Source: Comamonadaceae bacterium (lineage in GTDB: Bacteria > Pseudomonadota > Gammaproteobacteria > Burkholderiales > Burkholderiaceae_C). From it: 64,000 nucleotides of DNA. The position numbers were made by a program, and so were the translations under genes. Under the pieces are notes generated by a model. That model did no database searches. It saw nothing but the letters and a program-made list of their open reading frames with translations, and was not told where the DNA came from. Shown one piece after another: positions 37,035 to 45,120 of the stretch (position 1 is its first letter; every line of letters begins with the position of its first letter). The stretch is from contig JAECRA010000021.1 of NCBI GenBank assembly GCA_015999985.1, positions 1-64,000 on the forward strand, read 5' to 3'.

Positions 37035-37592
37035 TCATGCAAACAGACTCGCTTGACTGAGCGGAACGCCTGCTTTGTCCTTGTCTGACAGGAGGGGTTC
37101 GGCAATGCCGTGCGCTGCGAGAGGCCATTCAATGCCTAGAGCCGGGTCGTTCCACGCAATGCAACGTTCGTGCTGCGGTGCGTAATAGTCCGTGGTCTTG
37201 TAGAGAAAGTCTGCCGAATCGCTCAACACCACGAACCCGTGGGCCAATCCAGCAGGCACCCAGAATTGACGATGGTTGTCGCCGCTCAATTCAACGCCAG
37301 CCCAGCGGCCGAAGGTCGGCGAGTCCCGGCGGATATCTACCGCGACATCGAACACGAGGCCCTGGGTGACACGCACCAACTTTCCTTGCGCCTGCTCCAA
37401 CTGGTAATGCAAGCCGCGCAGAACACCTTTGCTGCTGCGGCTGTGGTTGTCCTGCACGAACTCGGGATCCACGCCGGTGGCAGCAGCGAACGCACGGCGG
37501 TTGAAGCTTTCCATGAAAAACCCGCGTGAATCCCCGAAGACCTTGGGCTCCAGGATGAAAGCGCCTTCGATGGCGGTAGGGATAGCTTGCAT
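37035..37592 (-). CDS. rfbC: dTDP-4-dehydrorhamnose 3,5-epimerase
   Basis: A 185-residue cupin-fold epimerase for the third step of dTDP-L-rhamnose synthesis. Features are FGDSRGFFMESFN, NHSRSSKGVLRGLHYQ (catalytic His), AHGFVVLSDSADFLYKTTDYY and WNDPALGIEWP. The ATG at 37592 has GGA about nine bases upstream; a TTG at 37622 would overlap the preceding gene. It is separated from rfbBDA by six genes, whereas these four are usually contiguous. Confidence 0.97.
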   Translation of the reverse strand: MQAIPTAIEGAFILEPKVFGDSRGFFMESFNRRAFAAATGVDPEFVQDNHSRSSKGVLRGLHYQLEQAQGKLVRVTQGLVFDVAVDIRRDSPTFGRWAGVELSGDNHRQFWVPAGLAHGFVVLSDSADFLYKTTDYYAPQHERCIAWNDPALGIEWPLAAHGIAEPLLSDKDKAGVPLSQASLFA

Positions 37593-37618
37593 ATTCAATT
37601 CCAGTCCGAAATCCAGTC

Positions 37619-38227
37619 TCAATTAATCAATGGGGCGTGTTTGATCCCAGCAGGCAAGAACCTGCGGTAACGATGCAGTGACTCCAGCATGCGCTCGTGA
37701 TCCAGTGTGTAGTGGATCTGCCCTGCGTCTTCGCCCACACGAACCGCTCCAAAATTCTCATGAAAGCGGCAAACGGCGAGATTGCCCTGCTGCACTTCGA
37801 AGTGCGCAGAACGAAAACCGAGTCCGAGTGCATAGCGGTACACGATAAGTGCCGACTCAATGGCCGCGAATGGCGGCGCGTCTGGCAAAAGCATCCAGGA
37901 GCCCCAGCAAAAGGAATGCTCCCGGGCATCGTATAAGCGCACAGTACCCAGAGGTTGTCTGTAGCCGGCCAGCGGCGGATGCTCAGTATTTTCCTTGGTT
38001 TCAACCACGAAGTAGGCCTGGCTATTGTCCAGCGCATACCGCGCCAGCCATTGGCTTTGGTCTTCTGGCCTTGTCGACGTGGCCGACATGTGCTGATTGC
38101 GCAGCGGATGATGTCGCAGATTAAAAATGAAGGACGCGTCTGCCACGTTGGCTTGACGCAAGCGCAGTCTGTGGCCATCAATCCATGCTGTCTTCTTGAC
38201 TGCGGGCAGGCTCAAGTCTTGGGTCAT
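37619..38227 (-). CDS. GNAT N-acetyltransferase (PseH-like)
   Basis: A 202-residue GNAT-fold acetyltransferase. The N-terminal RLRLRQANVADASFIFNLRH and C-terminal FEVQQGNLAVCRFHENFGAVRVGED segments resemble PseH and related enzymes that acetylate the amino group of nucleotide-linked amino sugars. In this operon the likely substrate is the dTDP-3-amino-3,6-dideoxyhexose made by the WxcM-like isomerase and DegT aminotransferase. The ATG overlaps the stop of the GtrC-like gene (ATGA). The substrate is inferred from context. Confidence 0.85.
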   Translation of the reverse strand: MTQDLSLPAVKKTAWIDGHRLRLRQANVADASFIFNLRHHPLRNQHMSATSTRPEDQSQWLARYALDNSQAYFVVETKENTEHPPLAGYRQPLGTVRLYDAREHSFCWGSWMLLPDAPPFAAIESALIVYRYALGLGFRSAHFEVQQGNLAVCRFHENFGAVRVGEDAGQIHYTLDHERMLESLHRYRRFLPAGIKHAPLIN

Positions 38228-40074
38228 GGCGCTTGCAGGCTGCAGGCTACGCGCACCTCTTCCACGGTAAAGCGCATGTCGCCTTGCACAGGATCAATGC
38301 GAAGGACAGGGGCAAAACCCTGCGTGCTTTCGATCAGGAAACGCAACTCCACCGGCTCTTTCGCACTGGCCGCGACGGGCTTGATCACAGAAAGAGACTC
38401 GGAAAATGCCTCAACGCCCGGGGGGCGATAGAACACTTGAGCTGTACTGACCTGTTCGCTTTTCAGGCGCATCCACAAGTCGAGCATCCGGCACCGTGCA
38501 TAGGGCCCGGCTTCCGCGCTCTCTATCGTCACTTGAGGATCAGCCTCGCCTCGCCGCCAACCGCCACCAACTGACTTGGCATCGTGCCAGCTGATGCCCG
38601 CTTGCGCGTCTGGCACTCCGTTGAACAGCCACTGGCGAGGCGCCTCATGTGGCGTCAAGGGAAAGTATTTGGTAAATGACGCGCCTATTTGCCGTGCATG
38701 CAAATAGGCGGGTGTCCAGTCGGTCCAACCAGGCAGGGCGAACTCAGGACACATGATGGGTTGGCCGCTGCCCAGTTGCTCACTCATGCAGCGAATGGTG
38801 GCGGCGCGAGTTTGGGAGCCTTGCTGGTAGTAGGTCGCCACATCAAAGACCCCGCGTGCGCCCGCCAGCCATCCGCCCAGCGCCAGAACTGCACAGGCCA
38901 CCGCTACATCCAGCCTGGGGACCTGACCCGCAGTGACTGCCGGCCGTTTGGAACGCGCCATCAGCAGCAGCGCCGATACTGCCCATGGGAAAAGCAGCGT
39001 CAGCCAGAAAAAATGGAAGCGCTGATAGGCGAAAAGGAATACGTCACGAAGCGATTGAATGGAGTCATCCCGAAAACCCGCTCTGCCAAAGGACACCAGG
39101 CACAAATACACCAGCACCGCGCCGGCCACCGGGAGAAACACATAAGAGAGCCTGTCGATGGTGACATCATCGCGCGCGAGCAGACGCTTTCCGAATGCCA
39201 GAAGCACGAAGACCAACAGGGCTGACAGTGCCAACGCAAAGCCGAGCTCCACGCTGGCGTTTTGAAAGGCATTACCCGCGCTCCGGCCAACCTTGCCCAG
39301 CATGTAGGCCCAAAAATCCGGGTGATAGGGCCAACGAACAGGAAATGCTTCGGAGCGATCGCTGCCGCCTACCAGGCGCGTGGCGTAGAACTGAATCGAC
39401 GTGGTCAAAGCCCCCACCGACACCAGCACCAGGGCACCACGCCAAGCCCGCGACTTCAGGGTCGGATCGCCGCCACCCCAACGCACGCGCACCAACAGGA
39501 TGCCCCCCATTACCACCGTGGCGACCGCACCGGAAATATAGGAAAAGCCTGCCAGCAGCGCGAGCACGGCAACCACACCAGCCAGAGCCCATGAATGCAG
39601 CCTGCTCACTAGAACAGCATAGAGCGCTGCCAGCAGGAAAAGCAGCGGTAACGCCTGGTGGTAGGCCAGATTCTGTTCACCCCAATAGGAGGAAGACTGC
39701 AGCATGAACACGGTGAAAGCGAAAGCAACGGCTCGCACCAGCGCGCTGGCCACTGACCACTCGAGCAGCTTCCATTGCAGCCAGAGCAGCCCGCCAAGCA
39801 CCGCAAGCATGGACAGCAGTTGATACGCGACGGTGTTCCCATCGAGCCAGCGCTGAGCCAGGGCATCCAGAGCGAACCCCACCGGTGACATGGTGTTGTT
39901 GACTACCTGGAACAGGCGAGACGCGCTGAAGGACTCGATGTCGCCAGTGGCGTAGGCGCGCCAATCATCGAAAAACGGAAAGTCCGTGCCATAACGCAAC
40001 CAGGCCAACGCATTGGCAGCCAGCATGATGACCGGGAGGAGCCAACACAAACGCAGGAAAAGCATTCGCATCAT
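38224..40074 (-). CDS. Large polytopic membrane protein, GtrC-like glycosyltransferase candidate
   Basis: A 616-residue protein with roughly ten membrane segments in residues 1-430 and a periplasmic C-terminal domain of about 185 residues. The first loop contains FPFFDDWRAYATGD, an acidic pair of the kind used by GT-C polyprenyl-phosphate-sugar-dependent transferases. It shares no obvious signature with characterised Gtr(type) enzymes, but its size, topology and place after gtrA and a GtrB-like gene fit the third component of a gtr glycan-modification set. The ATG at 40074 overlaps the gtrA stop as ATGA; the frame open to 40248 is not conserved. Confidence 0.78.
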   Translation of the reverse strand: MMRMLFLRLCWLLPVIMLAANALAWLRYGTDFPFFDDWRAYATGDIESFSASRLFQVVNNTMSPVGFALDALAQRWLDGNTVAYQLLSMLAVLGGLLWLQWKLLEWSVASALVRAVAFAFTVFMLQSSSYWGEQNLAYHQALPLLFLLAALYAVLVSRLHSWALAGVVAVLALLAGFSYISGAVATVVMGGILLVRVRWGGGDPTLKSRAWRGALVLVSVGALTTSIQFYATRLVGGSDRSEAFPVRWPYHPDFWAYMLGKVGRSAGNAFQNASVELGFALALSALLVFVLLAFGKRLLARDDVTIDRLSYVFLPVAGAVLVYLCLVSFGRAGFRDDSIQSLRDVFLFAYQRFHFFWLTLLFPWAVSALLLMARSKRPAVTAGQVPRLDVAVACAVLALGGWLAGARGVFDVATYYQQGSQTRAATIRCMSEQLGSGQPIMCPEFALPGWTDWTPAYLHARQIGASFTKYFPLTPHEAPRQWLFNGVPDAQAGISWHDAKSVGGGWRRGEADPQVTIESAEAGPYARCRMLDLWMRLKSEQVSTAQVFYRPPGVEAFSESLSVIKPVAASAKEPVELRFLIESTQGFAPVLRIDPVQGDMRFTVEEVRVACSLQAP

Positions 40075-40451
40075 GGCGCTTTGCCTCCGCCGAAAAAAAT
40101 CCAGCGTTGAACCAGGAACATGAGAGGTACGCACACCACCACTGCGGCGAGCGCGGCCAAGGCAGGCGGGCCGCCAAGCACGCTCACCCAAATCTCCACC
40201 ACCGCCAGCCCCAAGGCCAACTGCATCAGATGGCTGGCCGCAACCCATACGGGAGAAAATCGCCTGCCAGAAGTGCGAAAAACCGCAAAGCGCATCAGCA
40301 GATAGGACAAACCGATACCGGCTACAAAGGACATCACATACGCCATGCGGTAACTGGTTACCTGCAAAAGCGCAAGGTAGAGCAGGTAGCCGATCGCCGT
40401 GTTGACGGCGCCGGCCACCAAATAACGCGGCAGGGTGGCAAACAGACTCAC
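40071..40451 (-). CDS. GtrA family flippase-like protein
   Basis: A 126-residue protein with four membrane segments and the GtrA-family features YLVAGAVNTAIGYLLYLAL near the N-terminus and FLVQRWIFFG at the C-terminus. GtrA proteins are believed to flip undecaprenyl-phosphate-linked sugars to the periplasm. It starts at GTG 40451, 9 bases after the WxcM-like gene, and its stop overlaps the GtrC-like start. The neighbours encode a GtrB-like transferase and a GtrC-like enzyme, completing a typical three-protein system. Confidence 0.92.
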   Translation of the reverse strand: MSLFATLPRYLVAGAVNTAIGYLLYLALLQVTSYRMAYVMSFVAGIGLSYLLMRFAVFRTSGRRFSPVWVAASHLMQLALGLAVVEIWVSVLGGPPALAALAAVVVCVPLMFLVQRWIFFGGGKAP

Positions 40452-40460
40452 TCGCGGACT

Positions 40461-41210
40461 CTAGCGTGGAGGCGCCGCGCCATGGGCCAGGCGCTGGAAC
40501 TCGGAGTAATCGCGGATGTAGTCTTGCGGGTCATAGGCATCCGACGCCAGCACCATCAGGACGGCATTCTCAGAGTAGCCATATTGAATACCCCAGGTCA
40601 TGGGCGGCAGATAGAGGCCCAGATTGGGTTTGTCCAGCAGGAATTCTTCCCGGCGCTCTCCGTCATCGGCCACCACTCTCAGGCTGCCGGTCACGGCCAC
40701 GAGAAACTGCCCGCACAGCTTATGGGCGTGCTCACCACGAATCTGTTGATTGGGAACGGCATAGACCCAGAAGCAACGGTGGGGAATAAAAGGCAGATTG
40801 GTATCAAACTCCGCAGCGCAGAGGTAACCTCTCAGGTCTGGCACTTCGCGCAGATGATGAAGCTGCACGCCACGTACCTCGCTTTCGCTGACGCCCGGCT
40901 CGCCCCTGGGAACGGCACTCGCCAGCGTCTCAGTACCGCGACTGGGCGCATCCACGTAGCCCACAATGATGGCGGGGTGCCCCTGCACCAAGGCGTTGGC
41001 GGGCACATCGTGCGTGACCACGGCCCCTGGTGCCACACGCGCATGATCGCCTATGCGCACCCCTGGGCAGACCACCGCGCCCTCCCCCACGCGTGCAGCT
41101 TTACCCAGCACAGCCCCAGAGGCCACGCAGGCCAATGCGCCCACTTGCGCGCCGACGCCAATGGCATCAGTCAGGACAACGGCCGAGGGGTGAATGGTGG
41201 CGTCGGTCAT
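40461..41210 (-). CDS. WxcM-like fusion: hexapeptide-repeat domain + sugar 3,4-ketoisomerase
   Basis: A 249-residue two-domain protein. Residues 1-90 form a left-handed beta-helix of hexapeptide repeats (IHPSAVVLTDAIGVGAQVG, GAVVTHDVPANALVQGHPA), as in acetyltransferases. Residues about 110-245 are a cupin ketoisomerase (FdtA/QdtA/WxcM C-terminal) with the RGEHAHK active-site histidines and LVLPPMTWG-like LYLPPMTWGIQY. It would isomerise dTDP-4-keto-6-deoxyglucose to the 3-keto sugar. The beta-helix is about half the length usual for such acetyltransferases and lacks the segment holding the catalytic residues, so acetylation by this domain is doubtful. The ATG overlaps the previous stop (ATGA). 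Confidence 0.9.
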   Translation of the reverse strand: MTDATIHPSAVVLTDAIGVGAQVGALACVASGAVLGKAARVGEGAVVCPGVRIGDHARVAPGAVVTHDVPANALVQGHPAIIVGYVDAPSRGTETLASAVPRGEPGVSESEVRGVQLHHLREVPDLRGYLCAAEFDTNLPFIPHRCFWVYAVPNQQIRGEHAHKLCGQFLVAVTGSLRVVADDGERREEFLLDKPNLGLYLPPMTWGIQYGYSENAVLMVLASDAYDPQDYIRDYSEFQRLAHGAAPPR

Positions 41211-42175
41211 GGCTGAGATGTGCCGCGCTGGGCCGTAGGTTGGAATTGCTGGACCGACAAGGCCACGGCCTGCGGGCGCTGCTTGGTGTTTTCATAGGCC
41301 CGCCAGGCATACGCGCCGACGATGCCCAGGCTGAGCAGGTTCAATGCGCCAAAGAAAAGAATGGCGACCAGGGTCATGGCATAGCCCGGGACGGCAATCA
41401 ACCCCAAAAGCCTTCCGGCGACTGCCGTGACACCAAGAGCCAATGCGGCCATCACACCCAAGGTACCTGCCAGGAGGAGCCAGCGTATGGGCAAATCTGT
41501 GAATGAAAAAACGCTGTCGGCCAGGTAGGCGACTTTTTTTCGCCAGGTCCATGCCGATGTGCCGTGTTGACGTACCTGCCGCTCGTATGACACTTCCTGG
41601 CGCCGGAAACCTAACCAGAATATCTGAGCAATTAGTGAGCTCCGGCTTTCTTCCAGCCCCAGCAGGGCATCACGGAAAGCGCGGTTGCACGCGAAGATGT
41701 CCACGCCTCCAGCAGGCATTTCCGGGACCACCCAACGTCGGTAGCATGACCAAAAAAGACGGGCCTGCCAGCGCTGCAGCAGCGGGTCGCCCCGCGCAGC
41801 GCGCACACCGACCGCCACATCGGTCTCGCCGGCGGCCAGAACCTCAAACATTTGCGACACCAGCTCCGGCGGCTCCTGCAGGTCAGCCGCCATCACGGCA
41901 AACAGGGAGCCAGTCGCATGCGCCAGGCCCATGCGAACCGCCGAAAAAGAGCCGAAATTGCGCGACAAAAGCACCAGCTTTGCTGCAAAGGGGTACTCAG
42001 GCAGTTGCGCGCGCAACAGTTCATAGCAGCGGTCGGGGCTGCCATCGATCACGAACACCACTTCAAGCCGGCCGTTCAGGCTCTCATCAAGCCCGCGCAA
42101 TGCCGCCAGCAAATCGGGAATCGAAGCCTCGTTCTTGTAGACGGGGATGATCAGGCTCAGATCGCGAGCGCTCAT
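41207..42175 (-). CDS. GtrB-like polyprenyl-phosphate glycosyltransferase (GT2)
   Basis: A 322-residue GT2 protein of the DPM1/GtrB type: an N-terminal GT-A domain (LSLIIPVYKNE near 6, VFVIDGSPD near 45, MAADLQEPPEL near 95 for the metal-binding aspartate) and two C-terminal membrane segments (about 228-250 and 260-285). Such enzymes transfer a nucleotide-linked sugar to undecaprenyl phosphate. Here the donor may be the dTDP-amino sugar made by its neighbours. The start is ATG 42175 or ATG 42196/42193; the first lies just after the aminotransferase stop. Confidence 0.9.
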   Translation of the reverse strand: MSARDLSLIIPVYKNEASIPDLLAALRGLDESLNGRLEVVFVIDGSPDRCYELLRAQLPEYPFAAKLVLLSRNFGSFSAVRMGLAHATGSLFAVMAADLQEPPELVSQMFEVLAAGETDVAVGVRAARGDPLLQRWQARLFWSCYRRWVVPEMPAGGVDIFACNRAFRDALLGLEESRSSLIAQIFWLGFRRQEVSYERQVRQHGTSAWTWRKKVAYLADSVFSFTDLPIRWLLLAGTLGVMAALALGVTAVAGRLLGLIAVPGYAMTLVAILFFGALNLLSLGIVGAYAWRAYENTKQRPQAVALSVQQFQPTAQRGTSQP

Positions 42176-42179
42176 GATG

Positions 42180-43304
42180 TCACGCGATGCCATCATGAAA
42201 ACTGACCACAGCAGAGACGACGTGCTCCACCTGCTCGTCCGTCATCCCAAAAAAGCACGGCAATGTGAGTACCTGTGCGCATGCAAGTTCCGTCACAGGC
42301 AACTGCACATCAGCTTGCGTGGAACCCAGCACGGGCTGGCGATGGTCTGGAACCGGATAGTGCACGTCGCTCGCAATGCCTCGGGACGCCAGATGGGCTC
42401 GAAGGGCATCGCGCCGGTCGCTGCGCACCACATATAGGTGCGCCACGTCATCTTCACTGTCGGCCAGCGGCGCTTGCAATGGCAGGTGCGCGAAGGCAGC
42501 GCCATAGCGCACCGCAATGGCACGTCGGCGCGCGTTGGCCGCATCAAGCAATGGGAGTTTGGCAACCAGCACAGCAGCTTGCAACTCATCCAACCTGCTA
42601 TTGCGCCCGCCCTCGTGCACGACTTCATACTTCGCGCCCCAACCGTACTGACGCAGAGCACGCAGGCGCTCGGCCAGTGCGGCATCGGAGGTGGCCAGTG
42701 CGCCCCCGTCACCCAGCGCGCCAAGATTCTTGGTGGGGTAGAAACTGAAACAACTGACGTCGCCCCAAGCCCCCGCCAAGCGCCCGTCATACCGAGCGCC
42801 ATGGGCTTGTGCGCAGTCTTCTATCAGGGGCACACCAGCTTCGCGGCACATGGGAACAATGGAGGCCATGTCGGCCAGCCGGCCATAGAGGTGCGTTACA
42901 ACCACAGCGTCAATACGCTGCTCAGCCAGTGCTTTGGCAAGCGCCGCAGGAGACAAATTGAGCGTGGCATCGTCGATCTCGGCATACACCGGCTCAGCGC
43001 CCAGGCAGCGAATGGCTGTGCTGGCGTAAAAGCCTGCATTGGCCACGCTGAGCACACGCTTTCCGGGACCAATCTTCAGGGCACGCATGGCGATTTCGAG
43101 CGCGTCCGTGCCGTTGGCCACGCCAATGACATGCGGCACGCTCAAATAAGCTGCAAAAGCTTCTTCGAAAGCCTGAACATGCCGGCCAAGTATGTAGCGC
43201 TGGCTTTGCACCACCTCGGACAGCAGCGCAGGAAGATCCAGCCCCTGCCCCGCCGAGGCAGCGCAAAACAGTGGGACGTTCATAGTCGCCGCCGGCGCAG
43301 ACAT
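42180..43304 (-). CDS. DegT/DnrJ/EryC1/StrS family sugar aminotransferase (FdtB/QdtB-like)
   Basis: A 374-residue PLP-dependent aminotransferase. The PLP lysine lies in FSFYPTKNLGALGDGG near residue 186, with GVANGTDALEIAMRAL near 60 and EDCAQAHGARY near 160. Next to a 3,4-ketoisomerase, the likely reaction is glutamate-dependent C3 amination of dTDP-3-keto-6-deoxyhexose. The ATG at 43304 overlaps the rfbA stop by one base (TGATG); ATG 43283 is an alternative start. Confidence 0.93.
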   Translation of the reverse strand: MSAPAATMNVPLFCAASAGQGLDLPALLSEVVQSQRYILGRHVQAFEEAFAAYLSVPHVIGVANGTDALEIAMRALKIGPGKRVLSVANAGFYASTAIRCLGAEPVYAEIDDATLNLSPAALAKALAEQRIDAVVVTHLYGRLADMASIVPMCREAGVPLIEDCAQAHGARYDGRLAGAWGDVSCFSFYPTKNLGALGDGGALATSDAALAERLRALRQYGWGAKYEVVHEGGRNSRLDELQAAVLVAKLPLLDAANARRRAIAVRYGAAFAHLPLQAPLADSEDDVAHLYVVRSDRRDALRAHLASRGIASDVHYPVPDHRQPVLGSTQADVQLPVTELACAQVLTLPCFFGMTDEQVEHVVSAVVSFHDGIA

Positions 43305-44203
43305 CAGGCTCGCCCACCCGCAGGGGTGGCTTCCTTGAGCAGTTGAAGCAGGTATTGCCCATAGCCGCTCTTGGCCAAGGGCTGAGCCAGGCGCTCCAGT
43401 TGGGCAGCGTCTATAAAGCCCCTGCGCCAGGAAATCTCTTCCGGGCTGGCGATCTTCAAACCTTGGCGGTTTTCCAGCGTGGCGATGAATTGTCCGGCTT
43501 CGAGCAGGCTCTCATGTGTGCCGGTGTCGAGCCAGGCATAGCCGCGCTGCATGATCTGCACGCTCAGCTGGCCGCGTTGCAAGTAGGCGTCGTTGACGGC
43601 AGTGATTTCCAGTTCTCCGCGCTCGCTTGGCTTGACGGCTTTGGCAATGTCGACAATCTGGTTGTCGTAGAAATAAAGCCCCGTGACCGCGTAGCTGGAC
43701 TTGGGTTGGGCCGGTTTTTCCTCTATGGAAACAGCCTTGCCTTGCTTGTCAAACGCCACCACGCCATAGCGCTCAGGGTCGTGCACATGGTATGCAAAGA
43801 CGGTAGCACCGTCTGGCTCTGAGTCGGCTTTGGCCAGCAGAGTCTCGAAGTCATGGCCGTAGAAAATATTGTCCCCAAGCACCAGGGCACTCGGCGCGTT
43901 GCCAACGAACTTGTCGCCAATGATGAAGGCCTGGGCCAGGCCGTCAGGGCTTGCTTGCACAGCGTACTGGAGGTTCATACCCCATTGCGTGCCGTCCCCC
44001 AGCAATTGCTGAAAGCGTGGCGTGTCCTGCGGCGTACTGATGATCAGGATGTCACGAATACCCGCCAGCATGAGCGTCGTCAGCGGGTAATAGATCATGG
44101 GCTTGTCATACACCGGCAGCAATTGTTTGCTGATGGCCAGGGTGGCAGGGTGCAGCCGCGTGCCGGAGCCGCCTGCCAGGATGATGCCTTTGCGTTGGGT
44201 CAT
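43304..44203 (-). CDS. rfbA: Glucose-1-phosphate thymidylyltransferase
   Basis: A 299-residue RmlA enzyme making dTDP-glucose from glucose 1-phosphate and dTTP, the shared entry point for rhamnose and the amino sugar. Signatures are [16 protein letters not shown] near residue 5, [19 protein letters not shown] and [16 protein letters not shown]. The ATG at 44203 (MTQRKGI) lies 17 bases after rfbD; the frame open to 44263 is not conserved. Confidence 0.97.
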   Translation of the reverse strand: MTQRKGIILAGGSGTRLHPATLAISKQLLPVYDKPMIYYPLTTLMLAGIRDILIISTPQDTPRFQQLLGDGTQWGMNLQYAVQASPDGLAQAFIIGDKFVGNAPSALVLGDNIFYGHDFETLLAKADSEPDGATVFAYHVHDPERYGVVAFDKQGKAVSIEEKPAQPKSSYAVTGLYFYDNQIVDIAKAVKPSERGELEITAVNDAYLQRGQLSVQIMQRGYAWLDTGTHESLLEAGQFIATLENRQGLKIASPEEISWRRGFIDAAQLERLAQPLAKSGYGQYLLQLLKEATPAGGRA

Positions 44204-44220
44204 ATCGTTGTTGTTCTTGC

Positions 44221-45120
44221 TTAGAGGATTTCTGCCAGCATGCGATCGACACCTTGCTGCCAAGGCGGCAGCATGAGATCAAAAGTGGATTGCAGGCGCT
44301 GCGTGTTCAGGCGGGAATTGCGGGGGCGCGGTGCTGGCAGAGGAAACGCCTCGGTCGCCACTGGCGCGATGTCCTTCACGGCAAGCGCCTTGGTCGGGGC
44401 CATCTTGCGGGCCGTCTCCAGAACGTGTGTGGCATAGGAAAACCAGGTGGTAAAGCCGCCGGCCGCCAGATGGTAGGTGCCTGCATCTTGGGGCCGCGAC
44501 CGCAAATGGCGAATGGCGTGCGCGGTCACGTCAGCAATCAGGTCGGCTCCCGTGGGGGCGCCCCATTGATCATCAATCACGGTAAGCCGTTCACGCTCAG
44601 CAGCCAGCCGCAGCATGGTCTTGGCGAAGTTTCCGCCGCGCGCCGCATACACCCAGCTTGTGCGAAATATCAAATGCGAACAGCCGCTTTCGCGAATGGC
44701 CTGCTCTCCGGCCAGCTTCCCCCGGCCGTAGACACTCAAAGGTCCGGTCGGATGGTCTTCAAGCCACGGAATCTGGCCGCTTCCGTCAAACACATAGTCT
44801 GTGCTGTAGTGAACCAGAGTGGCTCCGAGCGCGGCGGCCTCGCGTGCCAGAACCGCGGGAGCCTCTGCATTCAGGCGCTCGGCCACCTCAGGCTCGCTTT
44901 CAGCCTTGTCCACAGCCGTGTGGGCAGCTGCATTGACGATAAGGTCTGGCCTCAACTGGCGTACGGTTGCGGCTAAACCGTCCAGATCGGTCAGGTCACC
45001 ACACAGCCCATCCGAGCCGCTGCGGTCTAGTGCCGTCACCTGCCCCAGCGGCGCCAGCGCGCGCTGCAACTCCCAGCCGACCTGGCCGTTTTTGCCTAAC
45101 AGCAGAATTCTCGAACTCAA
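44221..45120 (-). CDS. rfbD: dTDP-4-dehydrorhamnose reductase
   Basis: A 299-residue short-chain dehydrogenase for the last step of dTDP-L-rhamnose synthesis. It has the NAD(P) motif [10 protein letters not shown] near residue 9, DYVFDG near 106 and the catalytic YGRGK near 128. The start is most likely TTG 45120, whose codon overlaps the rfbB stop (TTGA); this gives the normal length and begins right before the first beta strand. The open frame to 45195 runs inside rfbB and is unlikely to be translated. Confidence 0.95.
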   Translation of the reverse strand: MSSRILLLGKNGQVGWELQRALAPLGQVTALDRSGSDGLCGDLTDLDGLAATVRQLRPDLIVNAAAHTAVDKAESEPEVAERLNAEAPAVLAREAAALGATLVHYSTDYVFDGSGQIPWLEDHPTGPLSVYGRGKLAGEQAIRESGCSHLIFRTSWVYAARGGNFAKTMLRLAAERERLTVIDDQWGAPTGADLIADVTAHAIRHLRSRPQDAGTYHLAAGGFTTWFSYATHVLETARKMAPTKALAVKDIAPVATEAFPLPAPRPRNSRLNTQRLQSTFDLMLPPWQQGVDRMLAEIL

